9,938 nucleotides of DNA, taken from assembly GCA_011523245.1 (NCBI GenBank), contig WTHG01000093.1, positions 1 through 9,938 on the forward strand, in the 5' to 3' direction. The position numbers and the translations under genes are program-made. The stretch is from Verrucomicrobiales bacterium. GTDB lineage: Bacteria; Verrucomicrobiota; Verrucomicrobiia; Limisphaerales; UBA1100. How positions within the stretch are numbered: position 1 is the first letter of the stretch; each line of letters begins with the position of its first letter. A model generated the notes under the pieces. That model was given only the letters and a program-made list of their open reading frames with translations, did no database searches and was not told where the DNA came from. This document shows, in pieces, positions 1-8,700 of this stretch.

Positions 1-511
1 GCGTAGGAATATCCGCAGCCGTATCCGTCACCTCTTTACCAACAACGTTTGGAAGTGCGCTCATGCCCCCTCTCACCTCACGTGGGCGTTCATCGGTGTG
101 CTCCATCACCACGTAGCGCACTTCATCACCAAATTTCTTTGATGAATCCATGATCACCTCCACCGCACGCTCAAGCCGCGTCTTCTCTCCTAGTGAAGCC
201 CCCATGCTCGCCGAGCGATCTACAATAATTAAAATAACATCCGGCTTTCCGGAAATCATGCCTTTCAAAAAACCGCCCGCCTCAGGCCGACTAATCGCGA
301 ACACCAAAGCCATCACCGCCAGCATCCGAAAGAGCAACACCAGCCATTGGCGAACCTTTGCGTACTTAGTCGATTTGCGGTTGGCCATCCGCAGGAACAT
401 CATGGCCGCCCAAGGCAGCTTGCGGTGCCGCAGGCGGTTGAACAGGTGGATCAGGATTGGCAATAAACCAAGCAACAATCCCCAGAGCATCATGGGCTCC
501 AGAAATGTCAT
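1..511 (-). CDS. BatA-like membrane protein with VWA domain (partial, C-terminus beyond left edge)
   Basis: The first 170 codons are visible; the frame is open to the left edge. Residues about 6-25 (MMLWGLLLGLLPILIHLF) and about 56-73 (WLVLLFRMLAVMALVFAI) form two hydrophobic helices separated by a basic stretch (NRLRHRKLPW), the pattern of the BatA N-terminal double-transmembrane domain. A von Willebrand A domain begins near residue 90, with the metal-site motif D-R-S-A-S at residues 98-102 preceded by a hydrophobic strand (VILIIV). The VWA part should bind Mg2+ and mediate protein contacts at the inner membrane; the exact role is unknown for this family. The ATG overlaps the TGA of the DUF58 gene (ATGA, 511-508), and AAAGG lies 6 nt upstream, so translation is probably coupled. 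PVC members of this family often carry further domains after the VWA, but that part is outside the window. The family call is firm; the function is inferred. Confidence 0.9.
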   Translation of the reverse strand, partial: MTFLEPMMLWGLLLGLLPILIHLFNRLRHRKLPWAAMMFLRMANRKSTKYAKVRQWLVLLFRMLAVMALVFAISRPEAGGFLKGMISGKPDVILIIVDRSASMGASLGEKTRLERAVEVIMDSSKKFGDEVRYVVMEHTDERPREVRGGMSALPNVVGKEVTDTAADIPT

Positions 512-1419
512 CCGCGGCCTTTCGCCAATTGTTCACGCTCAACCAGGAAGTCGGCAATGATTTGATCGTAAGGCTGATCGGTCACCACGCGCCGGTAATC
601 GGCGTTGTGCTTGTTACAACCTTCGTGAATTTTCACGAGATATTCCTGCACTGCCTCAAGGTATTGATCACGAATAATTTCCGGCTCGGCGAGCAACACA
701 TCACTACTTTCCATGTCCTGAAACCGAATCGGTCGATCGAGATCAAGATCCAGTTCCAGCGGGTCCAGCAAATGGAACAGTGCAAAGTCGTGTTTCTGGA
801 AATGCAAATGCTCAAAACAATTAAGGAGTTCATCCACGTCGCAGAAGCAATCGGATATAATGATAACCATCGCCCGCTGGCGAATGCGCTCTGCAAATTG
901 GTGCAGCTCCTTCACCAGCCCCGTTTCCCCCCGAGGCTCCGCACCCGCCAGTGTATCGAAAATATAGCGCAGGTGTAGCGGGTTCCTTCGGGGCGGAATG
1001 TCTCTAGCCACGCCGTCATCGAAAATTTCCAGCCCCACCGCATCGCCCTGATTTACCAACATGTAGGACAGAGTGGCGGCAATTTTACGTGCATAATCAA
1101 ACTTCCGGGTGCCCTTCTGTCCAAAGGCCATACTTTTGGAGCAATCAATCACCACATAACAGCGCAGGTTGGTATCGGCTTCGAATTCACGAATGTAATA
1201 CCGGTCCGTGCGTGCCAGCACCCGCCAATCAAGTAGACGCGGATCATCTCCGGCCACGTATTTGCGGTATTCAGCAAACTCCACACTGGAACCGCGGAAG
1301 GGACTTTTGTGGTGGCCGACGATATTACCAACCATCGGCTGACGCGCGCGCAGAAACTGGCCGGAAAGCCGTGATAACACGTCTCCATCCAAAATCTCGC
1401 TATACGCTGAATCGCTCAA
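508..1419 (-). CDS. DUF58 domain protein (VWA-like), MoxR partner
   Basis: This is a 303-residue soluble protein. The DUF58 signature is clear: FRGSSVEFAEYRKY then GDDPRLLDWRVLAR (about residues 41-70). It is followed by a VWA-like fold with the metal-site motif D-C-S-K-S at 92-96 and a second hydrophobic strand ending in an Asp (VIIISD). No membrane segment is present, unlike longer DUF58 proteins with N-terminal helices. Family members are nearly always encoded beside MoxR ATPases and are regarded as their partners or adaptors; no enzymatic activity is established. The start is TTG at 1419: no in-frame ATG or GTG lies between it and the upstream in-frame stop at 1440-1438, GGGGA sits 4 nt before it, and starting at the next Met (residue 29) would remove conserved N-terminal sequence. 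It follows the MoxR gene after 18 nt and overlaps the next gene by 4 nt, so the three form one operon. Confidence 0.93.
   Translation of the reverse strand: MSDSAYSEILDGDVLSRLSGQFLRARQPMVGNIVGHHKSPFRGSSVEFAEYRKYVAGDDPRLLDWRVLARTDRYYIREFEADTNLRCYVVIDCSKSMAFGQKGTRKFDYARKIAATLSYMLVNQGDAVGLEIFDDGVARDIPPRRNPLHLRYIFDTLAGAEPRGETGLVKELHQFAERIRQRAMVIIISDCFCDVDELLNCFEHLHFQKHDFALFHLLDPLELDLDLDRPIRFQDMESSDVLLAEPEIIRDQYLEAVQEYLVKIHEGCNKHNADYRRVVTDQPYDQIIADFLVEREQLAKGRG
518..522 (-). promoter_or_regulatory. Ribosome binding site of the BatA-like gene, inside the DUF58 gene
   Basis: AAAGG on the minus strand lies 6 nt before the ATG at 511-509. Together with the ATGA stop/start overlap it supports the start and suggests that ribosomes finishing DUF58 reinitiate on the BatA-like gene. 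Confidence 0.6.
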
Positions 1420-1437
1420 ATAATCCCCGCGTCCGGT
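1420..1437 (-). promoter_or_regulatory. Gap between MoxR and DUF58 genes with ribosome binding site for a TTG start
   Basis: Reading on the minus strand, after the MoxR TAA there are six sense codons in the same frame and then TTG. The gap contains GGGGA followed by TTAT and the TTG, a plausible Shine-Dalgarno sequence at 4-nt spacing, with a further GGA upstream. No promoter or terminator fits in 18 nt, so both genes should be on one transcript. Confidence 0.55.
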
Positions 1438-2553
1438 TTACTGATCGGCAAGAGCCGCTTCCTTGTCGCGGATATTTTCCAGCAGCTTGGCAATGACAAA
1501 CTGACTATCCACACCTTCGCTCTGAGCTTGGAAGTTGGTGAGGATCCGATGTGTGAGCACCGGTTGAGCCACAGCCTCCACATCTTCCCAGCCAACCACA
1601 TAACGGCCATTGAGCACAGCATTAGCCTTGGCTCCGCGGATGAGATACTGAATCGCACGTGGTCCGGATCCCCAAGTCACCCACTTTTTAACCCATTCCG
1701 GAGCATCGTCTGTCTTCGGCCGAGTCATCCGTACCATTTCAACCACGTCGTCATACACGTGGTCCGGCACGGGCACGCGCTCGACCAAGCTTTGGTAACG
1801 TTGCAAAGCCTCCCCATCAATCACCTCTTCGAGTTGCGCTGCGTTAGTCCCAGTGGTTTCCCGGGCAATGCGCCGTTCCTCTTCCACAGTTGGGTAATCA
1901 ACCGTGATCAGAAACATAAAGCGGTCCAACTGCGCCTCTGGCAATGGATAGGTCCCCTCCTGTTCAATAGGGTTTTGCGTAGCCAACACAAAGAACGGCT
2001 GGGGAAGCGCGCGGTGCTCGCCTCCGGTGGTCACACGATGCTCTTGCATGGCCTCCAGTAACGCACTTTGCGTCTTGGGCGGCGTCCGGTTAATTTCATC
2101 TGCCAAAATGATGTTGGCGAAGATCGGGCCTTTTACAAACTCAAACTGCCTTCGCCCAGCCTCACCATCCTGCAGAATCTCCGTGCCCGTAATGTCACTA
2201 GGCATCAGGTCGGGGGTGAACTGGATCCGGTTGAAATCCAAGCTCATGATCTTGGAGAGCGAATTCACCATCAACGTTTTCGCCAAACCCGGCACCCCCA
2301 TCAATAGACCGTGTCCGCGTGACAGGATGCACATCAACATTTCGTCCACCACGTTGTCCTGACCGATGATCACCTTGGCCAGTTCATCCTTCATTTTACC
2401 GTAGTGCCCGCGCAACTGATCGACAGCCACCTTGTCATCATCGGAAAGCCCGGACCCACCGTTCCCTGCGAGAGTGGAGGCATCAGAGGCTAACGGGGGT
2501 GAGCCGCCATCGCCACCCGGCGCGTCGGCGTCTAGAAGAATTTGATTTTTCAT
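1438..2553 (-). CDS. MoxR-family AAA+ ATPase
   Basis: The protein has 371 residues. After a Gly/Ser/Asp-rich N-terminal tail (about 1-40) comes a single AAA+ module. Walker A is GVPGLAKT at 86-93; Walker B is IILADEIN at 148-155 with D152/E153. Sensor 1 is ATQNP at 191-195, the PEAQLDRF motif with R211 is at 205-212, and a sensor-2-like GSGPRA is at 295-300. The alpha-helical lid follows to the C-terminus. These are the hallmarks of the MoxR subfamily, hexameric ATPases that act as chaperones with VWA proteins in maturation of enzymes or membrane complexes. The ATG at 2553 is the first gene of the minus-strand operon; the Shine-Dalgarno match is weak (GAG about 10 nt upstream). The nonconserved tail could mean a start further in (a Met is at residue 54), but that would sit very close to the AAA+ core. 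The family is certain; the client is unknown. Confidence 0.96.
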   Translation of the reverse strand: MKNQILLDADAPGGDGGSPPLASDASTLAGNGGSGLSDDDKVAVDQLRGHYGKMKDELAKVIIGQDNVVDEMLMCILSRGHGLLMGVPGLAKTLMVNSLSKIMSLDFNRIQFTPDLMPSDITGTEILQDGEAGRRQFEFVKGPIFANIILADEINRTPPKTQSALLEAMQEHRVTTGGEHRALPQPFFVLATQNPIEQEGTYPLPEAQLDRFMFLITVDYPTVEEERRIARETTGTNAAQLEEVIDGEALQRYQSLVERVPVPDHVYDDVVEMVRMTRPKTDDAPEWVKKWVTWGSGPRAIQYLIRGAKANAVLNGRYVVGWEDVEAVAQPVLTHRILTNFQAQSEGVDSQFVIAKLLENIRDKEAALADQ

Positions 2554-2628
2554 AAAAAGAGATCTCGTGGGGTCGTTTGACGGGAAAATTACCCAAACCC
2601 TCTCTCAAGGCAATGATTAAGAACTCAC

Positions 2629-2646
2629 TGTCATGGATTTATGACA
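2629..2646. promoter_or_regulatory. Possible operator: 18-bp dyad in the divergent intergenic region
   Basis: TGTCAT and ATGACA are perfect 6-bp inverted arms separated by 6 bp (GGATTT). The site lies between the two divergent genes, 16 bp upstream of the proposed -35 of the macroglobulin promoter and 75 bp from the MoxR start codon. The size and symmetry suit a dimeric regulator that could act on both directions. TCACTG also occurs twice here (2625-2630 and 2651-2656). No known regulator is recognised and chance cannot be excluded. Confidence 0.3.
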
Positions 2647-2662
2647 AACTTCACTGAACATT

Positions 2663-2691
2663 TTTCCATCGCCAAATATTGGATCTATAAT
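2663..2691 (+). promoter_or_regulatory. Sigma-70-like promoter for the macroglobulin gene
   Basis: A perfect -10 hexamer TATAAT at 2686-2691 is preceded, at a 17-bp spacing, by TTTCCA at 2663-2668, which matches 4 of 6 consensus -35 positions. Transcription would begin near 2698 and give a leader of about 85 nt. The surrounding DNA is AT-rich compared with the coding sequence. I could not find an equally good promoter for the MoxR direction in this interval. Confidence 0.5.
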
Positions 2692-2713
2692 TAGTTTGTA
2701 TTCCCTTTTTTTT

Positions 2714-2740
2714 ACGGAGCAAAACTTGGGATGACTCCGT
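2714..2740 (+). promoter_or_regulatory. Possible hairpin in the 5' leader of the macroglobulin mRNA
   Basis: ACGGAG (2714-2719) and CTCCGT (2735-2740) are perfect inverted 6-nt arms with a 15-nt loop, just after a run of eight T (2706-2713). The stem would lie about 16 nt into the predicted transcript and about 43 nt before the ATG. It is too weak and too long-looped for a terminator and matches no riboswitch I recognise. It may affect message stability or may be chance. Confidence 0.25.
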
Positions 2741-2783
2741 CCAATGCACAACAAATCGGTCGAGAACTGTTACAGAAAACGAA

Positions 2784-5700
2784 ATGAAAAAGCTCACAGC
2801 CTGTCTTGCCCTCGTCGGCATCACCCTCACCCTACTCTACGCCGTAGAACCTCCCGCTGCACCAAAGCTCTCCAAGGAAGACCACTGGAAAGCCTACGAT
2901 GCCGCCCTGAAAAAAGGCCTACCCAAAACCGCCATCACCCATCTTGAGCCGATTATCGAGAAAACCCTCGCGGACAAGGATTACGACGAGGCCATCAAGG
3001 CCGTGGGCAAGAAAATCGCACTCGAAGGCACCATCCAAGGGAACAAAGCTCAGGAAAAGATTCGCCGCATGGAGGCCGAGATCAAGAAGGCCCCGGCCGA
3101 GATGAAACCGGTCATGACCGCCATCGTCGCCAACTGGTACTGGCATTACTTCCAACAGAACCGCTGGCGCTTCATTCAGCGCTCACGCACCGGTGCCGCA
3201 CCCACCGATGATTTCGAGACTTGGGATCTCCCGCGTATTTTCACTGAGATCGACAAACAATTCACCGCCGCCCTCGCCCATGAGGCCGTGCTCAAGAAAA
3301 CCCCCGTTGCCGATTACGATGAGCTTCTACAAAAAGGCTCCCAACCCGACGCCTACCGGCCCACCATGTATGACTTCCTCGTTTTCAATGCCCTGCAATT
3401 CTACAGCAGCGGCGAACAAGCCGGTGCCAAGGCGCAGGATGCCTTCGAGTTGAGCGCCGAAGATCCTGTCTTTGATTCCGAAGCCAAGTTCATTGCCTGG
3501 CAGATCAAAACCACCGACTCCGAGTCCCGCACCGTCAAAGCCCTCAAACTCTATCAGGACCTCCTAAAGTTTCACGCCAACGACGAGGACAAGAGCGCCT
3601 ATATCGACGCCTCACTCGGGCGCCTGAACTTCGGCAAAAATAAGGCCTATGGAGAATCCAAGAACGACCGGTACCGCACCGCAATTAAGGGCTTCATTAA
3701 CAAATGGGCCGACCACCGCATCAGCGCCCGCGCCCGCTTCCACCTCGCGCAGTCCCTCGACCAAGAAGGCGACAAAGTGCAGGCGCACAAAATTGCCAAT
3801 CAAGGCAAAGAGACTTACCCCGACAGCCCCGGAGGCGCCATGTGCCATAACCTCATCAACCAGATCGAGGCCAAGAGCAGCAATGTCACCATCGAACGCG
3901 TCTGGAATAATCCCCGCCCGGACATCACCGTGAAATACCGCAACGTGGATGAAGTCCACTTCCGCGTCGTAGCCGAGAACTGGGAAGCCGCCATGAAACG
4001 TAAACGGGGCAACCCTCAATGGCTCGACAATAATGAGCGCAAAGCGCTAATGCAAAAAGAGATCGTCAAGCAATGGAGTGTTAAACTCCCCCCGACCAAG
4101 GATTTCCACGAGAGCGTAAAGACCATCAAAGCTCCTAAAGGATTACCACAAGGATTTTATTACCTCGTAAGCAGCCACGACAAGAACTTCGGTGCTGACG
4201 ATAATGTCTGTCACTACACCAGCTTCTGGGTCAGCGATCTTGCCATCGTAATACGCCAACGCCACGGCAATGGCCGAGTGGAAGGATTCGTCCTCGATGC
4301 CCTGAACGGTGAACCCGTAGCCAATGCCAAGGTGCGCGCGTGGTTCCGCAACGGCAACCAGCGCACGGAAGCCAACCCCACAACTTCCAATGATAAGGGT
4401 TTCTTCAGCTTCCAGGCCGCTCAAAGCGGCTACCTTCTGCTTGCCAGCAAGGGCGACCAACAACTCAGCTCCTACAACGACCATTACAATCATGGTCGCA
4501 TTCACATCCCGCGACCTTACGACCGAACTATCTTCTTTACCGATCGCTCCCTCTATCGCCCCGGTCAAACCGTCCAATATAAAGGGCTTTCAATTCATGT
4601 AGATTCCCACAATGACAACTACCGCACTATACCTAACGCACTGGTCACTGTGTCCTTTCGCGACCGCAACGGTAAGGAGATTGGGCGGCAACAGCACCGG
4701 GCCAATGACTACGGCTCTTTCAGTGGTAAATTCAATGCCCCGCGGGATCGGGTGCTGGGCCGAATGAGCCTCCAAGTCACAACCGGACCGCGCGGCAGCT
4801 CCTCCTTTAATGTTGAGGAATACAAACGCCCCAAATTCGAAGTCGACCTCAAAGCGCCTGAAACTGCCGCCAAACTAAATGGCGAAGTTAATTTAACGGG
4901 TAAAGCTACCGCTTACACCGGCGCAGCCATCAATGATGCAAAGGTCAAGTGGCGTGTCGTGCGCGAAGTACGTTACCCCGTCTGGTGGGGCTGGCACTAC
5001 TGGTGGCGTCCTGTCCCTCAAGGGAAAAGTCAGGAAATTGCCCATGGTGACGTGACCACCAAACCGGATGGTTCCTTTAATGTGAAGTTCACCGCCAAGC
5101 CGGACAACAGCGTATCTGCTGCGGACGAACCCACATTCCGATATACCATCTACGCGGACGTCACCGATACCACAGGCGAAACCCGGAGTGATCAAAGCAG
5201 CATTAATCTTGGATACACCGCTCTTAAAGCCAGTATCTCCGTGGCTGACTGGCAGCAGCATGATAAGGCCGTAGACCTTACACTCAACACCACCACACTT
5301 GATGGCGTCGGCCAAAAGGCCGAGGGCACACTCAAAGTTTATGCCCTGAAGCAACCCAAACAAGTGGAGCGAGCCAAGCTTAATAGTTATCGACCCCACA
5401 TAACGCCTCACCGAAGTGGCCGCTTTGCACCTGAATTCATCCCTGAACCTGACGCTTCTAATGTCAACTCATGGGAACTGGGCAAGGTAGTTGCTGAAAA
5501 GGGTTTCACCACTGACGAGAGCGGCCAAGCCAAGTTCAACTTCGATCTTGAGCAGGGCGCTTATCGAGTGATTGTGGAAACTCAGGATCGGTTTGGCAAA
5601 AAAGTCAGCGCCCGTTCACCCATTCAAGTACTCAACCCCAAGGCCGGCAAACTTGCTATAAAGATCCCGCACCTGATCAAGGCCCCTACCTGGACCGTGG

Positions 5701-8700
5701 AACCCGGCGGCGAATTCATGGCCGTCTGGGGAAGTGGATACGGTGAAGCCCGCGCCTTTATCGAGGTAGAACATCGCCGCAAAATCCTTCAAAGCTTTTG
5801 GACCGAACGCGGCCTCACGCAACTCCAGCTCAAACAAGTTGTTAATGAAGCCATGCGCGGCGGATTCACCGTTCACGTCACAATGGTCCGGGAAAACCGC
5901 GCTTACCTCTCCAGCCACAAGGTCAACGTCCCCTGGACGAACAAGAACCTGACGGTGAAATGGGAGTCCTTCCGGGATAAATTACAACCGGGCCAACCAG
6001 AGAAATGGAAAGCCACCATCAGCGGTCCGGACGCTAAGAAAGCGGTCGCCGAAATGGCCGCTGTACTCTACGACGAAAGCCTAGACCAATTCAAAGCTCA
6101 CCAATGGCAGCAAGCTTTTGGAGTGTTCCGCCAGGACCACAACAGCCTAAACCAGCAATTCGTAAACATCAGAAAAGACCTGCCACACCTGCAGGGCCAA
6201 TGGAATCGCCCGGACTACAAAAACACCTCCATGAGCTACCGGCGATTCCCGGGGGAAATTACCGCTAACCTTTACGGGTACGGATACTACTCGGCTAGAA
6301 ATAGAACATTTGCCGCTGGTAGAGGAGGGATAGAAATGGCGGCTGCGCCTACAATGATGCGCTCGGCAAAAATGGCTGCAGAAGGTATGGCACAATCTGC
6401 ACCAATGGCGATGAACGCATCTCTCGCTCTAGGAGAAATGGCGACGGATCAAGCCTCGGCTGATATCGGTGCGTCTTTTGCATCCGCTAAATCTGGAGAA
6501 AAATTGAACGATAGACAAGCTGGCGGAGGGGGAGCCGCCGGATCTCAAAAAGGACCGGATCTCTCGAATGTAACCGCCCGCAAGAACCTCAATGAAACGG
6601 CTTTTTTCATGCCGCATTTAGTTTCTAACGATGAGGGTGAGGTTGTCATGGAATTCTCGATGCCTGAAGCCCTCACCAAATGGAAGTTCATGGGCTTTAC
6701 CCATGACAACGAGCTGCGCAGCGGTGTCTTAAGCGGCAGCACTGTCACTGCTAAAGACATTATGGTGCAGCCCAACCCGCCGCGCTTCCTGCGCGAAGGC
6801 GACGAACTCGAGTTCACCGTCAAGGTAAGCAACCGCACCGAGAAGGAACAAACCGGCAAAGTCCGCCTAACCTTCGCCGAAGCCCTCACCGAGGACAACG
6901 TTGACGAACTGCTCGGCAATGTGGATCTCGATAAGACCTTCACCGTGCCAGCCAACCAAAGCCGCAGCTACAGCTGGCGCCTCAGTGTGCCGGACGACCT
7001 TGGCTTCCTCACCTTCAAAGCCGTGGGCGGCACTGACAAAGTGACCGATGGCGAACAGGGCTTCCTGCCCGTGCTCAGCCGCCGCATCTTCGTCACCGAA
7101 AGCCTCCCGCTGCCCATCCGCGGCGCCAAGACCAAGGACTTCAAGTTCGACAAACTTGTCGCCTCCGGCAAGAGCGACACCATCAAGCACGAGCGACTCA
7201 CCGTGCAAATGGTCTCAAACCCCAGTTGGTACGCCGTGATGGCCCTGCCTTACCTCATGGAAAGCCCACACCCGAGCACCATGAGCACCTTCACCCGCCT
7301 GTACGCCAACGGCCTTGGCCGCCACATCGCCAACAGCGATCCACGCATCGAGCAAGTGTTTAACCAATGGCGCAACACCCCAGCGCTCGATAGTCCGCTG
7401 GAGAAAAACCAAGACCTCAAGAGCGTGATGCTTGAGGAAACCCCGTGGCTCCGTCAGGCCAAAAACGAAAGTCAGGCCCGCCGCAATGTAGGCATCCTTT
7501 TCGAAAACCAGCGACTCACCAACGAAACCCAAGCCGCCATGCGCAAACTGCGTGAGATGCAGTTCCCGGACGGAGCCTGGCCATGGATGCCCGGCGGACG
7601 TGCGAGCGATTATATCACCCTCTACATCACCACCGGCTTCGGCCGGATGAGGGCGATGGATGTGGATATCGACGCCAGCATGGCCATCAAAGCCGTTAAC
7701 CGCCTCGACGATTGGATGAACCGTACCTACCTGCGGATCAAGGAACACGGCAACCTCGAGGCCAACAACCTCTCCTCGCTGATTGCTCAGTACCTCTACT
7801 GCCGCTCGTTCTTCCTGAAAGACCGCGCGATCGCCCCGCAACATCGCGAGGCCGTGGAGTACTTCATCAATCAGGCTGTCAAAAAGGAAAAGGACGGCAC
7901 GCAATACTTCCTCTCTCTCAGCCGAATGAACCAGGCACAGGTCGCCATCGCTATGAACCGTATTGGAGAATTCCAGAAGAAAGCCGAATACGACCAACTC
8001 TCCCGCCTCATCATTGCCTCCATCAAGGAACGCTCCGTGACGGATGAAGAACTCGGCCTGTTCTGGCGCGATCTGGAATACAGCCACTGGTGGTACCGCG
8101 CCCCGATCGAGACACAGGCCATGATGATCGAGGCCTTCCATGAGGTGACTCAAGACTTCGACGCCATGGAAGACGCCAAGGTGTGGCTGCTCAAGCAGAA
8201 GCAAACGCAGGACTGGAAAACCACCAAGGCCACCGCGGACGCCTGCTACGCCTTGCTACTGCAGGGCGCCAACCTGCTCGCCAGCGAGGCCCTCGTGGAG
8301 GTCACTGTCGGCGACCAAAAGATTGAGCCCAAGAAAGTTGAGGCCGGCACCGGCTTCTACGAGCACCGTTTCCTAGGTAGCGAAGTGAAGCCCAGCTACG
8401 GCAATATCCAGCTCAAGAAACACGACGAAGGCGTTGCCTGGGGCAGCGTGCATTGGCAATACATGGAAGACATCTCCAAGATCACCCCACACGAGGATAC
8501 CCCGCTGAAGCTCACCAAGCAGCTTTACACCAAGGTGAACACCGCTAAGGGCCCCGAGCTTAAGCCGATGAATGGCGCCCTCAAGCCCGGAGACGAACTC
8601 ACCGTGCGCCTCGTACTCCGCACCGATCGCGACATGGAATACGTCCACCTTAAGGACCAACGCGGCAGCGGCACCGAGCCGACCAACGTGCTCAGCCGGT

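Noticed and set aside
457..978. Plus-strand open frame of 173 codons opposite the DUF58 and BatA-like genes
   Set aside because: Both minus-strand genes carry clear family motifs throughout this span, so the plus-strand frame is a shadow.
2701..2740. T-run and nearby inverted repeat as a terminator
   Set aside because: The eight T precede rather than follow the stem on the plus strand. On the minus strand the stem is followed by an A-run, not a T-run, only after a weak 6-bp arm and 15-nt loop. Neither direction fits.
2784..2843. Lipobox-like L-T-A-C at residues 4-7 of the macroglobulin (lipoprotein signal)
   Set aside because: The Cys comes only three residues after MKK, before the hydrophobic core, so lipoprotein signal peptidase could not use it. 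A standard signal peptide with cleavage near residue 20 fits better.
2744..2947. Short plus-strand frame starting in the leader and overlapping the macroglobulin start
   Set aside because: Its sequence is Arg/His/Pro-rich with no signal or motif, it overlaps the true signal peptide in another frame, and it has no ribosome binding site.
7269..7292. Compensating frameshifts as the cause of the lost thioester motif (the -1 frame gives E-H-H-E-H)
   Set aside because: The flanking residues align without gaps in the used frame, and the alternative frame restores neither the Cys nor the Gln. Point changes explain it as well.
7215..8204. Long open frame of 329 codons on the minus strand opposite the macroglobulin gene
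   Set aside because: It is antisense to well-conserved A2M sequence, has no ribosome binding site that I can see, and its translation resembles no family. The regular C/G-ending codons of the sense gene keep the antisense frame open.
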